From Dehalococcoidia bacterium (lineage in GTDB: Bacteria > Chloroflexota > Dehalococcoidia > UBA6926): 8,804 nt of DNA. Both the position numbers and the translations under genes were made by a program. The DNA lies in contig JASLZO010000037.1 in NCBI GenBank assembly GCA_030754805.1, positions 1 to 8,804 on the forward strand. Direction: 5' to 3'. The notes under the pieces were generated by a model, which had not been told where the DNA came from, did not search any database, and saw nothing but the letters and a program-made list of their open reading frames with translations. Shown piece after piece: positions 1 through 6,561 of this stretch. The stretch's first letter is position 1; the number at the start of each line of letters is the position of its first letter.

Positions 1-917
1 GGAGCCTCCACGCGGAGTTCCCACAGGGCCCGTCCATTCTCCGCCGCCAACGAGAAGACTCGGGGCCTCGGGTCCTCCGCTCCGGAGACCGAGAGCACGT
101 ACCGGGTCCGCCCTGGGTCCACCGCTTCAGCGGATACGCTATCGACGCCTGAAAGTTCACCCAACTGTGACGAGAAGTCGGGACCCTCGATTTCGGCCAC
201 GACCTGTCTACTGGCCCCCACGCCCTGTTGAAGGATGGATTTCACGGGAGCGTCCGCGACCAGGACTCCGTGGTTCATGACCAGTAGTCGCTCACATGTC
301 TGTTCGACCTCTTGCATGACGTGGGTGCTCAGCAACACCGTGTGTGCCTCGCCCAGATCGCGGATGAGGTCCCTGATCTCGACGCGTTGGTTGGGGTCGA
401 GACCTTCGGTCGGCTCGTCGAGGATCAGAACGTCGGGCTCGTGGAGGATAGCCAGCGCAAGGCCAACCCGCTGCCGGAATCCCTTCGACAATTGGTTCAC
501 CGGTCGGTAGTAGACAGACTCGAGTCCCGTCTGCGCGACGACGCGTTCGTAAACCGTTTTTCGCTCGGGACGAGGGATGCCCCGCAAGTCTGAAGTCAGC
601 GCGAGGTGCTCGACGACCGGGAGTTCCGCGTAGAGCGGGTTGTTTTCCGGCAGGTATCCGATTCCGCGCTTGACCCGAAGGTCTTGCTCCTGGGTGTCCA
701 GACCATCGATCCAGACTCGCCCGTCATCGGGGCGATAGAATCCCGTCAGCAGCCGCATCGTCGTCGTCTTGCCAGCCCCATTGGGTCCGAGGAAGCCAAC
801 GACCTCTCCCCGCTGGATCTCGAACGACACCCGTGATACGGCGGCGACGTCACCGAAGCGCTTCGAGATGCCTTCGGCCTGGATCAGCGGGCGGGGTATT
901 TCCGTATCGGTGCTCAT
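1..917 (-). CDS. GldA/NosF-like ABC transporter ATP-binding protein, 3' end cut off by window
   Basis: This frame opens with ATG at 917 and stays open for 305 codons to the window edge, so the C-terminus is missing. It encodes the cytoplasmic ATPase subunit of an ABC-2 type transporter, which would power a separate membrane permease. Walker A is GPNGAGKT at residues 44-51. The signature is LSKGFRQR at 143-150, a variant typical of GldA-type ATPases in place of LSGGQ. Walker B is LILDEP with D167 and E168, followed by EGLDP, and the switch histidine is H199 in STHV. The Q-loop position reads LPEN, with Glu where many ABC ATPases have Gln; as I recall, this is common in the GldA branch. Residues from about 235 form a family-specific C-terminal domain. 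The permease gene probably lies further left, outside the window. The substrate cannot be told. The start is weakly supported: GAAGG lies only 3 nt before the ATG. Confidence 0.93.
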   Translation of the reverse strand, partial: MSTDTEIPRPLIQAEGISKRFGDVAAVSRVSFEIQRGEVVGFLGPNGAGKTTTMRLLTGFYRPDDGRVWIDGLDTQEQDLRVKRGIGYLPENNPLYAELPVVEHLALTSDLRGIPRPERKTVYERVVAQTGLESVYYRPVNQLSKGFRQRVGLALAILHEPDVLILDEPTEGLDPNQRVEIRDLIRDLGEAHTVLLSTHVMQEVEQTCERLLVMNHGVLVADAPVKSILQQGVGASRQVVAEIEGPDFSSQLGELSGVDSVSAEAVDPGRTRYVLSVSGAEDPRPRVFSLAAENGRALWELRVEA

Positions 918-928
918 ATGCCTTCGCT

Positions 929-940
929 GTATATATATAC
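929..940 (-). promoter_or_regulatory. TA-repeat, possible -10 region of the GldA-like gene
   Basis: A 12-bp self-complementary run of alternating T and A flanked by G and C lies 12 nt upstream of the minus-strand ATG. It is the most AT-rich spot in a GC-rich gap and could serve as a -10 element, giving a very short or absent leader. I see no good -35 hexamer 16-18 bp upstream, so this is only a suggestion. Confidence 0.3.
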
Positions 941-1031
941 CGCAGGCAAGGGCGCATGGGGTGGGTATTCTCGTTGCCCAGGCGGGTGTGAACCTGAGAA
1001 GGGTGACCCCTGCGTACCATGGCCGAAGGTT

Positions 1032-1055
1032 CGGTGAGGACGCGCGTCCTCACCG
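1032..1055. promoter_or_regulatory. Perfect 24-bp palindrome, candidate operator
   Basis: The half-site CGGTGAGGACGC is followed directly by its exact reverse complement, with no loop between the arms. It lies in the gap between two divergent ABC transporter genes, 114 nt from the ATG at 917 and 152 nt from the ATG at 1208. A loop-free perfect palindrome fits a binding site for a dimeric regulator, such as those of the TetR family that often control exporters, better than a terminator hairpin, and no T-tract follows. No regulator gene lies in this window, so its function is inferred. Confidence 0.55.
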
Positions 1056-1065
1056 TCGGAGATGA

Positions 1066-1092
1066 CCGGTTCGCACGGCTCCGGTGAACCGG
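1066..1092. repeat. Inverted repeat, 7-bp arms
   Basis: CCGGTTC (1066-1072) and GAACCGG (1086-1092) are exact reverse complements separated by 13 nt. The pair starts 10 nt after the 24-bp palindrome, in the leader or promoter region of the plus-strand exporter gene. It could be a second regulator site or an RNA hairpin. Short GC-rich repeats also arise by chance. Confidence 0.35.
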
Positions 1093-1131
1093 GGCAGTAG
1101 GCTTTGGGTTGGATTGACCGAGGGTTGAGCG

Positions 1132-1138
1132 AAAGGAG
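1132..1138 (+). promoter_or_regulatory. Strong Shine-Dalgarno sequence ahead of an ACG codon
   Basis: AAAGGAG is followed by a 6-nt spacer (CCTCTC) and then by ACG at 1145-1147, which is in frame with the exporter gene. There is no in-frame ATG, GTG or TTG between the upstream stop (TGA at 1115-1117) and the ATG at 1208. That ATG has no Shine-Dalgarno sequence in front of it. This site therefore bears on which start is real. Confidence 0.5.
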
Positions 1139-1207
1139 CCTCTCACGCGCGGATACGGAGGAGGTGGCTGGGGCGGTCGCGAGCCGGAGCGCCCCCATTC
1201 CCTGACG

Positions 1208-2989
1208 ATGGTGGCCGGGTATCGCCGCGTGTCCGGACTGTTCCGTCCCTATCTCCGTTCGATCGTCTTCGCATTGGCCACCATGTTCGTGGCTTCGCTG
1301 ATCGGCCTGCTCCCCCCGCTCGTCCTGCTGGCCATCATCGATACCGCCCTTCCCGAGAGTCGCGGTGGGTACCTCAATCTGCTCGTCGTGGTGATGGTCC
1401 TGATCCCCGTCCTCTCTGGTTTGGTGGGCGTGGGGCAGAGCCTCCTGAACTCCACCGTCGGCCAGGGAGTCATGCGCGATCTACGGTTCCAACTTTACGG
1501 GCACTTGCAGCTGATGGGGCTGCCGTTCTTCACTCACTCCCGCTCAGGCGAAATTGTCTCGCGCCTCACCAGCGACGTCGGTGGGGTGCAGGGCGTCGTG
1601 ACCGGTACGTTCACCTCCGTCGCGAACGACATCCTGACCGTGATCCCAACGCTGGTGATCATGTTCTTCTTGAATTGGCGGTTGACGCTCCTTTCACTGG
1701 CGCTGCTCCCGATCTTCATCTACCCAACACGTCGCGTCGGAAGGATCCGTCGAACGTTGAGCCGCCAGCAGCAGCAGAGGGTCGCTGACCTCTCGTCGCA
1801 GATCCAGGAGACGTTGAGTGTGAGCGGAGCGCTCCTAGTCCGAACGTCTGGCCAGGAAGAAGCCGAGACCCAGCGTTTCCGCGACCGAAGCCAGCGGCTG
1901 ATGGATCTTCAGATCCGGCAGAGCCTCGTTGGTCGGTGGTTCTTCATGGTCCTCGGTGTTACCTCCGCCGCCGCGCCGGCTCTCGTCTACTGGTATGGAG
2001 GCCACCAGGTGATCGGCGGCACGATGACCATCGGCGGGATCATCGCGTTCATCGCCTATCAGACGCGCGTCTTCGGTCCGATCAGCTCACTGTTGAACAT
2101 CCACGTCGAACTGGCATCGGCATTGGCTTTGTTCGAACGGATCTTCGAGTACCTGGACCTCGAGCCGGACATCGTCGACGCCCCCGACGCCCGCCCTTCC
2201 CCCACCATCAGCGGCCGTATTTCCTTCAGAGACGTCGAGTTCGGCTACATACCTGAAAAGAAGGTTCTGACCGGCGTGTCGTTCGAGGTCCAGCCGGGCC
2301 AGATGGCCGCCCTAGTGGGGCCGAGTGGCGCGGGCAAGACGACAATCTCGTACCTGCTCCCGCGACTGTACGACACGGGCAGTGGGGCGGTCGAGATCGA
2401 CGGATTGAACGTGCGGGATGTGACACTCGCATCTTTGCGGTCTCAGATCAGCGTCGTTACGCAGGATGTATTCCTGTTGAACGACACTCTGCGGGCGAAC
2501 CTGATGTACGGTCGACCGGACGCATCCGACGAAGAGATGCGCGCCGCCTCGGACGCGGCTCAGCTCCCCGAGGTCGTGGAGGGACTTCCAGATGGCTACG
2601 AGACGCTCGTCGGCGAACGCGGGCACCGGCTGTCCGGCGGAGAGAAACAGCGCGTCGCCATAGCGCGCGCCCTGCTGAAAGACCCGCGGATTTTGATCCT
2701 CGACGAAGCGACATCGAGCCTCGACACGCACAACGAGCGTCTCGTGCAGCGGGCCCTCACGCCCCTACTCCGTGGACGAACAAGCCTGGTCATCGCACAC
2801 CGGTTATCGACGGTCCTGGCCGCGGACCTGATCCTCGTCATCAAAGATGGGCGGGTCGTCGAGCAAGGCCACCACCAGGAGCTCCTCGATAAGGGTGGCG
2901 CATACTCGAATCTTTACCTCGAGCAGTTTGTGTCCGGCGAGCGGGGCGTCCCTGCTTCCGGTGGCGGAGACAACTCCTATGTAGACTGA
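1208..2989 (+). CDS. MsbA/BmrA-type ABC exporter (fused membrane and ATPase domains)
   Basis: This 593-residue half-transporter has a six-helix type I exporter membrane domain (about residues 1-310) fused to a C-terminal ATPase domain (about 335-575). It is expected to work as a homodimer in the inner membrane, exporting lipids, drugs or peptides; the substrate is unknown. Visible ATPase motifs are Walker A GPSGAGKT (371-378), Q-loop Q419, signature LSGGEKQR (475-482), Walker B ILILDE with D499 and catalytic E500, D-loop SSLD (503-506) and switch H531. All key residues are intact, so both ATP sites of a homodimer should be active. The start is doubtful. ATG 1208 lacks a ribosome site, whereas ACG at 1145 has a strong one and would add 21 residues, including a Gly-rich GYGGGGWGG stretch. 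It is divergent from the GldA-like gene, and 41 nt separate it from the next gene. Confidence 0.95.
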   Translation: MVAGYRRVSGLFRPYLRSIVFALATMFVASLIGLLPPLVLLAIIDTALPESRGGYLNLLVVVMVLIPVLSGLVGVGQSLLNSTVGQGVMRDLRFQLYGHLQLMGLPFFTHSRSGEIVSRLTSDVGGVQGVVTGTFTSVANDILTVIPTLVIMFFLNWRLTLLSLALLPIFIYPTRRVGRIRRTLSRQQQQRVADLSSQIQETLSVSGALLVRTSGQEEAETQRFRDRSQRLMDLQIRQSLVGRWFFMVLGVTSAAAPALVYWYGGHQVIGGTMTIGGIIAFIAYQTRVFGPISSLLNIHVELASALALFERIFEYLDLEPDIVDAPDARPSPTISGRISFRDVEFGYIPEKKVLTGVSFEVQPGQMAALVGPSGAGKTTISYLLPRLYDTGSGAVEIDGLNVRDVTLASLRSQISVVTQDVFLLNDTLRANLMYGRPDASDEEMRAASDAAQLPEVVEGLPDGYETLVGERGHRLSGGEKQRVAIARALLKDPRILILDEATSSLDTHNERLVQRALTPLLRGRTSLVIAHRLSTVLAADLILVIKDGRVVEQGHHQELLDKGGAYSNLYLEQFVSGERGVPASGGGDNSYVD

Positions 2990-3030
2990 GTTCGATGAAT
3001 CGATAGCGACTCATATGGTGTGGGGATCAC

Positions 3031-3441
3031 ATGGAAACCGTCGAAGAAATCGTCAGGGAAACGAAGACCATCGCCGCCTACGTCCTTTCTCCGAGAGAGG
3101 AGCGGGCGAGCCATTACGTCTCGAAGTACATGCAGGAGCAGGGATACCGCATCATCCCGGTGCATCCTGACTACGAAGGCGAGCTGCTCGGCGAAAAAGT
3201 CTATCCGGACCTGCGCTCGATCCCCGAGCCCGTCGACATCGTCGATATCTTCTGGCGAGCGCACTTGATCGGCCCGGTCGTGGACGATGCGATCGCGATT
3301 GGTGCAAAGGCCGTATGGATGCAACTCGGTCTCGTGAACGAACCAGCCGCCGAGGTCGCCCGTGAGGCGGGACTCGGGGTCGTCATGGACAAGTGCATTC
3401 TCGTGGAACACCAGCGGATGCGGCGTGAGGGGACCATATGA
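3031..3441 (+). CDS. CoA-binding domain protein (YccU-like, CoA_binding_2 family)
   Basis: This 136-residue soluble protein is a single Rossmann-like CoA-binding domain, the usual length for the family. Family hallmarks are GYRIIPVHP (residues 38-46), LGEKVYPDL (53-61), PVDIVDIF (67-74), AIGAKAVWMQLGLVNEPAA (89-107) and VVMDKCILVEH (117-127). These proteins resemble the CoA-binding domain of succinyl-CoA synthetase but lack the catalytic parts, and their cellular role is not well defined. One oddity is the first nucleotide-binding loop: it reads AAYVLS, whereas the family usually has VVGLS, so the expected glycine is Val18. The ATG has only a weak purine run (GGGG) upstream. The gene follows the exporter by 41 nt and may be co-transcribed with it; no terminator is evident between them. 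Confidence 0.9.
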   Translation: METVEEIVRETKTIAAYVLSPREERASHYVSKYMQEQGYRIIPVHPDYEGELLGEKVYPDLRSIPEPVDIVDIFWRAHLIGPVVDDAIAIGAKAVWMQLGLVNEPAAEVAREAGLGVVMDKCILVEHQRMRREGTI

Positions 3442-3451
3442 GCCCCGATTC

Positions 3452-3479
3452 TTGACACGCATATCGCCGCAGGTAGACT
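3452..3479 (+). promoter_or_regulatory. Putative sigma-70 promoter for the TPR/NodIJ-like cluster
   Basis: A perfect -35 hexamer TTGACA (3452-3457) is followed after 16 nt by TAGACT (3474-3479), which matches the TAnAnT pattern of the -10 element. It sits in the 92-nt gap right after the CoA-binding gene and about 55 nt before the ATG of the TPR gene. That position suits a separate promoter for the three genes downstream. Confidence 0.5.
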
Positions 3480-3533
3480 GGCAGCCGACCTCTCCATCGG
3501 CGCGGATCCTCAGGTAAGGTAGGCACTCTCCGT

Positions 3534-4409
3534 ATGACGCTGTTCAAGGTGGATGAGGCCGCGAGCCTCACGTCTCCTCGCGACATGGCAGAAAAAGCCA
3601 TCGCTCTCGCACTTCGGAACAAGTGGACCGAAGCCGCTGAGATCAACCGATCAATCCTCGAAAAAACTTCGGACGACATCGATGCACTCAATCGTCTGGC
3701 CAAAGCGTTGCTCGAACTGGCCCAGATGGACGATGCTCGCGAGACACTCAAACGAGTGCTCTCACTGGCGCCCGACAGCGTCATCGCCCAGCGCAACTTC
3801 GAGAGACTGACTCGAGCAGAGGCGGACGAGAACGTCCAAATCAATCCGACGATCTCCAAGACGGCGTTCTCCCTCGACATCTTCATGGAGGAAGCCGGCA
3901 AGTCGACCACCACGTCGCTGATCGACACGGGAGACCCCTCAGCGTTCCAGCGACTCACGGGTGGCGAACAGGTCGAACTCGTGCAGGACGGCGCAAAGCT
4001 CCTCGTGGAGTCGAGGCGTGGCGACCACCTCGGCCGCATCCCACCACGTCTCGCCCTGCGGCTGACATCGCTGATGGACGGAGGGAACCGGTACGCGGCC
4101 GCAGCCTTGCACTTCGCCGACGAAGAGGTCCGCGTCATCATCCGCGAGATCTACCAGGAGCCGAGCCAGTCCGAGATCCCTTCCTTCCCACCACAAAAGC
4201 CTGACGGATTCCGTCCGTACGTCCGCAGTCGCTCGTTGGTCTACTACGAGCTTGAGGAACCGGCCGTAGAAGCCATCGAGGAGCCGGGCGATCAGACCGA
4301 CGAGCAGCCTGACGTCGCCGATGACGATGAAAAGGAAACGCAGCCATCCCCGACACCTAAACGCGGATCGTTCGAAGCCTCGTTGGACGACGAAGACGAG
4401 TCCGATTAG
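3534..4409 (+). CDS. TPR protein with HIRAN-like middle domain and acidic C-terminal tail
   Basis: This 291-residue protein has no signal peptide or membrane segment, so it is probably cytoplasmic. Residues 16-90 look like two or more tetratricopeptide helices: one repeat at about 16-47, and a clearer one at 50-83 containing ALNRLAKALLELAQMDDARETL. TPRs bind other proteins. Residues 146-208 (KLLVESRRGDHLGRIPPRLALRL, then SLMDGGNRYAAA and VRVIIREIY) resemble the pattern of HIRAN domains, with a G-x-IP-x-x-LA turn followed by helix and strands; this is my inference from sequence pattern. Residues 238-291 are low-complexity and rich in Asp and Glu, ending DDEDESD. No enzymatic motif is visible and the function is unknown. 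A promoter-like site lies upstream, and the NodI-like gene starts 9 nt downstream in the same frame. Only a weak ribosome site (AAGG) is visible, further than usual from the ATG. Confidence 0.85.
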   Translation: MTLFKVDEAASLTSPRDMAEKAIALALRNKWTEAAEINRSILEKTSDDIDALNRLAKALLELAQMDDARETLKRVLSLAPDSVIAQRNFERLTRAEADENVQINPTISKTAFSLDIFMEEAGKSTTTSLIDTGDPSAFQRLTGGEQVELVQDGAKLLVESRRGDHLGRIPPRLALRLTSLMDGGNRYAAAALHFADEEVRVIIREIYQEPSQSEIPSFPPQKPDGFRPYVRSRSLVYYELEEPAVEAIEEPGDQTDEQPDVADDDEKETQPSPTPKRGSFEASLDDEDESD

Positions 4410-4418
4410 GCCTTCTGT

Positions 4419-5333
4419 GTGGACGCCCCGGTCGTAGCCCGAGACCTCGTCAAGACATACCAGGACCTGATCGCCGTCCGGGGCGTTTCGTTCTCAGTCG
4501 AACCCGGCGAGTGCTTCGGATTCTTGGGTCCCAACGGCGCCGGCAAGACGTCGGTTCTCCGCATGATCGGGTGCGTTTCCCCTGTGACCAGCGGCAATCT
4601 CTGGGTGAACGGGATGTCCGTCAAGACCGACGAACGGCAGATCAAGGCGCTTCTAGGAATCGTCCCTCAAGAGGAATCCCTCGATCCCGACCTTTCGGTC
4701 CTGAACAACCTGGCAATCTACGCGGGCTACTTCGGGATGTCGGGCGCTGAAGGTCAGCGGCGTGCTCTGGAGTCACTCGACGAGTTCCAACTCCTCGACC
4801 GTTCCACGAGTCAAGTAGACGAGCTCTCGGGCGGCATGAAGCGCAGGCTGTTAATCGCGAGAGGCCTCATCAATCGTCCGCCTATCGTGCTCCTCGACGA
4901 ACCGACCACCGGTCTCGACCCACAAGCCCGACACGCCGTATGGCGCAATCTACGAACACTCAAGCGAGCGGGAGTAACCCTCCTGCTGTCTACGCACCAC
5001 ATGGACGAGGCCGCGGTACTCTGCGACCGTATCGTCGTTATGCACGAGGGCCACATCGTGGATGAAGGCACTCCTAGGGACTTGATCGGCCGCCACGCTG
5101 GCGAGACCGTCGTCGAAGTGCATTCCGACGACCCCTCGGTCCTCGACGCAGCTGCGACAGCCCTGACTGCTCCGAACTCTTCCGTCGAAACTACAGAAGA
5201 CGCTCTCTACGCCTTCGGCCTCTCCGCCGAGGAGATCGCCCTCATCGAACTCGACCACACCCAGACAGTCGTCCGGCCCGCCAACCTCGAAGACGTCTTC
5301 TTCCGCCTCACCGGCCGGGGGCTCCAGGACTGA
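4419..5333 (+). CDS. NodI/DrrA-like ABC transporter ATP-binding protein
   Basis: This 304-residue cytoplasmic ATPase has an N-terminal ABC domain (about 1-225) and a C-terminal extension (225-304) ending in ANLEDVFFRLTGRGL, as in NodI and DrrA families. Motifs are Walker A GPNGAGKT (37-44), Q-loop Q84, signature LSGGMKRR (136-143), Walker B IVLLDEP with D160 and E161, TTGLDPQAR (163-171) and switch H193. VDELSGGMKRR and EPTTGLDPQAR closely match the NodI branch. The start must be the GTG at 4419: the only in-frame codons upstream before the previous gene's TAG are GCC TTC TGT. Its ribosome site is weak. It is translated just ahead of the NodJ-like permease (3 nt gap), with which it should form an efflux complex. 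NodI itself exports lipochitooligosaccharides in rhizobia, but relatives in non-symbiotic bacteria carry other, mostly unknown, cargo, so no gene symbol is assigned. Confidence 0.94.
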   Translation: MDAPVVARDLVKTYQDLIAVRGVSFSVEPGECFGFLGPNGAGKTSVLRMIGCVSPVTSGNLWVNGMSVKTDERQIKALLGIVPQEESLDPDLSVLNNLAIYAGYFGMSGAEGQRRALESLDEFQLLDRSTSQVDELSGGMKRRLLIARGLINRPPIVLLDEPTTGLDPQARHAVWRNLRTLKRAGVTLLLSTHHMDEAAVLCDRIVVMHEGHIVDEGTPRDLIGRHAGETVVEVHSDDPSVLDAAATALTAPNSSVETTEDALYAFGLSAEEIALIELDHTQTVVRPANLEDVFFRLTGRGLQD

Positions 5334-5336
5334 CCG

Positions 5337-6128
5337 ATGGCGACCGCAACCACTGCGCTGCCGCGCATCTCGGTCCGTCACGGCGTTCGCGTATGGCGGC
5401 GCAACTGGGCCGTCTTTCGCCGCTTCGCGATCGCGGAGGTTGGCCCGATCGCCGTCGAGCCCTTGCTCGTCCTGGGAGCGTTGGGCGTTGGTCTGGGCAC
5501 CTACGTCACCTTCTCCGATGACCGAGGGTCTTATCTCGCGTTTATAGCTCCGGGCATCATCGGCGCGTACTCGATGTTCGCGGCCTTCTTCGAGTGCACG
5601 TACGGCTCATACACACGGATGGACATTCAGCGACTCTACAACGCGATGATCGCCACGCCGCTCGGAATCGACGATGTCTTCCTGGGAGAAGCTCTCTGGG
5701 GAGCGACTCGAGCCCTGTTTAGCGCCACCATCATCCTGATTGTCATTTCACTGCTGGGCTTCGTCGACTCTCCTCTCGCGCTCGTCATCCCTGTCTTCGC
5801 GCTCTTGGTGGGGCTCCTCTTCGCGTCGGTTGGACTGCTGTTTACAGCGTTCGCCGTCTCTTACTGGACCTTCAACTACGCCATATCCCTGTTCATCTTC
5901 CCCATGTACTTCTTTAGCGGGGTGTTCTTCCCCTTGGATCGTTACCCGGAACTCATCGAGCGTATCGCCTGGATACTCCCGCTGACACCGTACGTGGCCG
6001 CGATTCGTGAGCTGGTCGTCGGCCAATTAACGCTGACCACCCTGTGGGCGGTCCTCTACCTGATCGCGCTGACCGCGGTCATCTACAGCGTCGCGCTGAT
6101 CAAGATGCGCCACCGTCTGATCCGATAG
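5337..6128 (+). CDS. NodJ-like ABC-2 type transporter permease
   Basis: This 263-residue inner-membrane protein has six likely transmembrane segments at about residues 35-57, 66-86, 122-142, 147-172, 179-199 and 233-254. Length and layout are usual for the ABC-2 family. NodJ-like features are WRRNWAVFRR near the N-terminus, EPLLVLGALGVGLG (41-54), the cytoplasmic loop FFECTYGSYTRM (84-95) and YNAMIATPLGIDDVFLGEALW (101-121), and the PMYFFSGVFFPL segment (189-200) before the last periplasmic loop. It forms the membrane channel for the NodI-like ATPase encoded immediately upstream, probably as a dimer with two ATPase subunits. The TGA of that gene and this ATG are separated by CCG, so translational coupling is likely, and no separate Shine-Dalgarno is evident. 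Substrate unknown. The gene converges on msrB, leaving 23 nt between the two stop codons. Confidence 0.94.
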   Translation: MATATTALPRISVRHGVRVWRRNWAVFRRFAIAEVGPIAVEPLLVLGALGVGLGTYVTFSDDRGSYLAFIAPGIIGAYSMFAAFFECTYGSYTRMDIQRLYNAMIATPLGIDDVFLGEALWGATRALFSATIILIVISLLGFVDSPLALVIPVFALLVGLLFASVGLLFTAFAVSYWTFNYAISLFIFPMYFFSGVFFPLDRYPELIERIAWILPLTPYVAAIRELVVGQLTLTTLWAVLYLIALTAVIYSVALIKMRHRLIR

Positions 6129-6136
6129 AAGGCGCC

Positions 6137-6151
6137 TCGGCCGACAGCCGA
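6137..6151. terminator. Small hairpin between convergent genes, weak terminator candidate
   Basis: TCGGC (6137-6141) and GCCGA (6147-6151) form a 5-bp stem with a 5-nt loop in the 23-nt gap between the permease and msrB stop codons. There is no T-tract on either strand, so intrinsic termination is doubtful. Position is the main argument. Confidence 0.2.
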
Positions 6152-6547
6152 TTACGCGGAACTGCCCTCCGCATTCTCTTGTAGCTTCAGAGACGCAGAG
6201 TTGACACAGTAACGGAGCCCGCTCGGTTTCGGTCCATCCGGGAAGACGTGGCCCAGGTGCGCACCACAGCCGGCGCACGTGATTTCCATCCTCACCATTC
6301 CCATCGCCGTGTCCTCGGTCGTGTTGATCTTGGCCTTGCCCAGTGGCTCCCAGAAGCTGGGCCATCCGGTCCCGGAATCGTACTTGGTACCCGACTCGAA
6401 TAGCGGTTCATCGCAGCAGATGCACAGATAGGCACCCTCGTCTTTGGAATTCCAGTACGCCCCGCTGAACGGCATCTCCGTGCCCTTTTCCTGGGTAACC
6501 CAGTATTGTTCGTCAGACAGTTCTAACTTCAGGTCTTCCTTGTCCAC
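6152..6547 (-). CDS. msrB: Peptide-methionine (R)-S-oxide reductase MsrB
   Basis: MsrB reduces the R form of methionine sulfoxide in proteins back to methionine, repairing oxidative damage, with thioredoxin as usual electron donor. I chose GTG at 6547: AAGGGGAG lies 6 nt upstream and the resulting 131-residue protein starts right at the family's conserved beginning (DKEDLKLELSDEQYWVTQEKGTE). Zinc-binding cysteines are C42/C45 and C91/C94, the catalytic cysteine is C114 in RYCVNSAS, and GTGWPSFW (59-66), HLGHVFPDGP (97-106) and GLRYC are all present. Where many MsrBs have a resolving Cys (SGCGWPSF) this one has Thr60, so recycling would need another cysteine or direct thioredoxin reduction. 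An in-frame ATG at 6643 would add 32 residues with a hydrophobic MGLLVCLQLIFAAG stretch; I think this less likely. It faces away from glnA and may have its own promoter in the shared gap. Confidence 0.93.
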   Translation of the reverse strand: MDKEDLKLELSDEQYWVTQEKGTEMPFSGAYWNSKDEGAYLCICCDEPLFESGTKYDSGTGWPSFWEPLGKAKINTTEDTAMGMVRMEITCAGCGAHLGHVFPDGPKPSGLRYCVNSASLKLQENAEGSSA

Positions 6548-6553
6548 GAGAGG

Positions 6554-6561
6554 CTCCCCTT
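6554..6561 (-). promoter_or_regulatory. Shine-Dalgarno sequence fixing the msrB start
   Basis: On the minus strand AAGGGGAG is followed by the spacer CCTCTC and then GTG at 6547. The spacing of 6 nt is good and supports the GTG start over the upstream ATG at 6643. Confidence 0.6.

Noticed and set aside
981..1020. Sequence fragments reminiscent of a TPP riboswitch (GAACCTGAGA, GGGTGACCC, TGCGTA)
   Set aside because: The pieces are in the wrong order and the pairing stems of the THI element cannot be drawn. The downstream gene is a multidrug/lipid-type exporter, not a thiamine gene.
1170..1195. GGGGCG/CGCCCC inverted repeat upstream of ATG 1208
   Set aside because: Six GC-only base pairs with a 14-nt spacer are easily found by chance in this composition, and the region may be coding if the ACG start is right.
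850..1198. Small open frames on the minus strand in the gap between the divergent exporter genes
   Set aside because: The translations are Arg/Pro/Ser-rich with no conserved motif and overlap the palindrome region; no ribosome sites support them.
2990..3030. Possible terminator hairpin after the MsbA-like gene (GAGT...ACTC around CGATGAATCG)
   Set aside because: The stems are short and interrupted, and no T-tract follows, so termination here is not supported.
3383..4141. Long open frame on the minus strand (252 codons)
   Set aside because: It lies antisense to the TPR gene and runs across the gap into the CoA-binding gene. Its translation is low-complexity Ser/Arg/Ala-rich, as expected from the opposite strand of a GC-rich gene.
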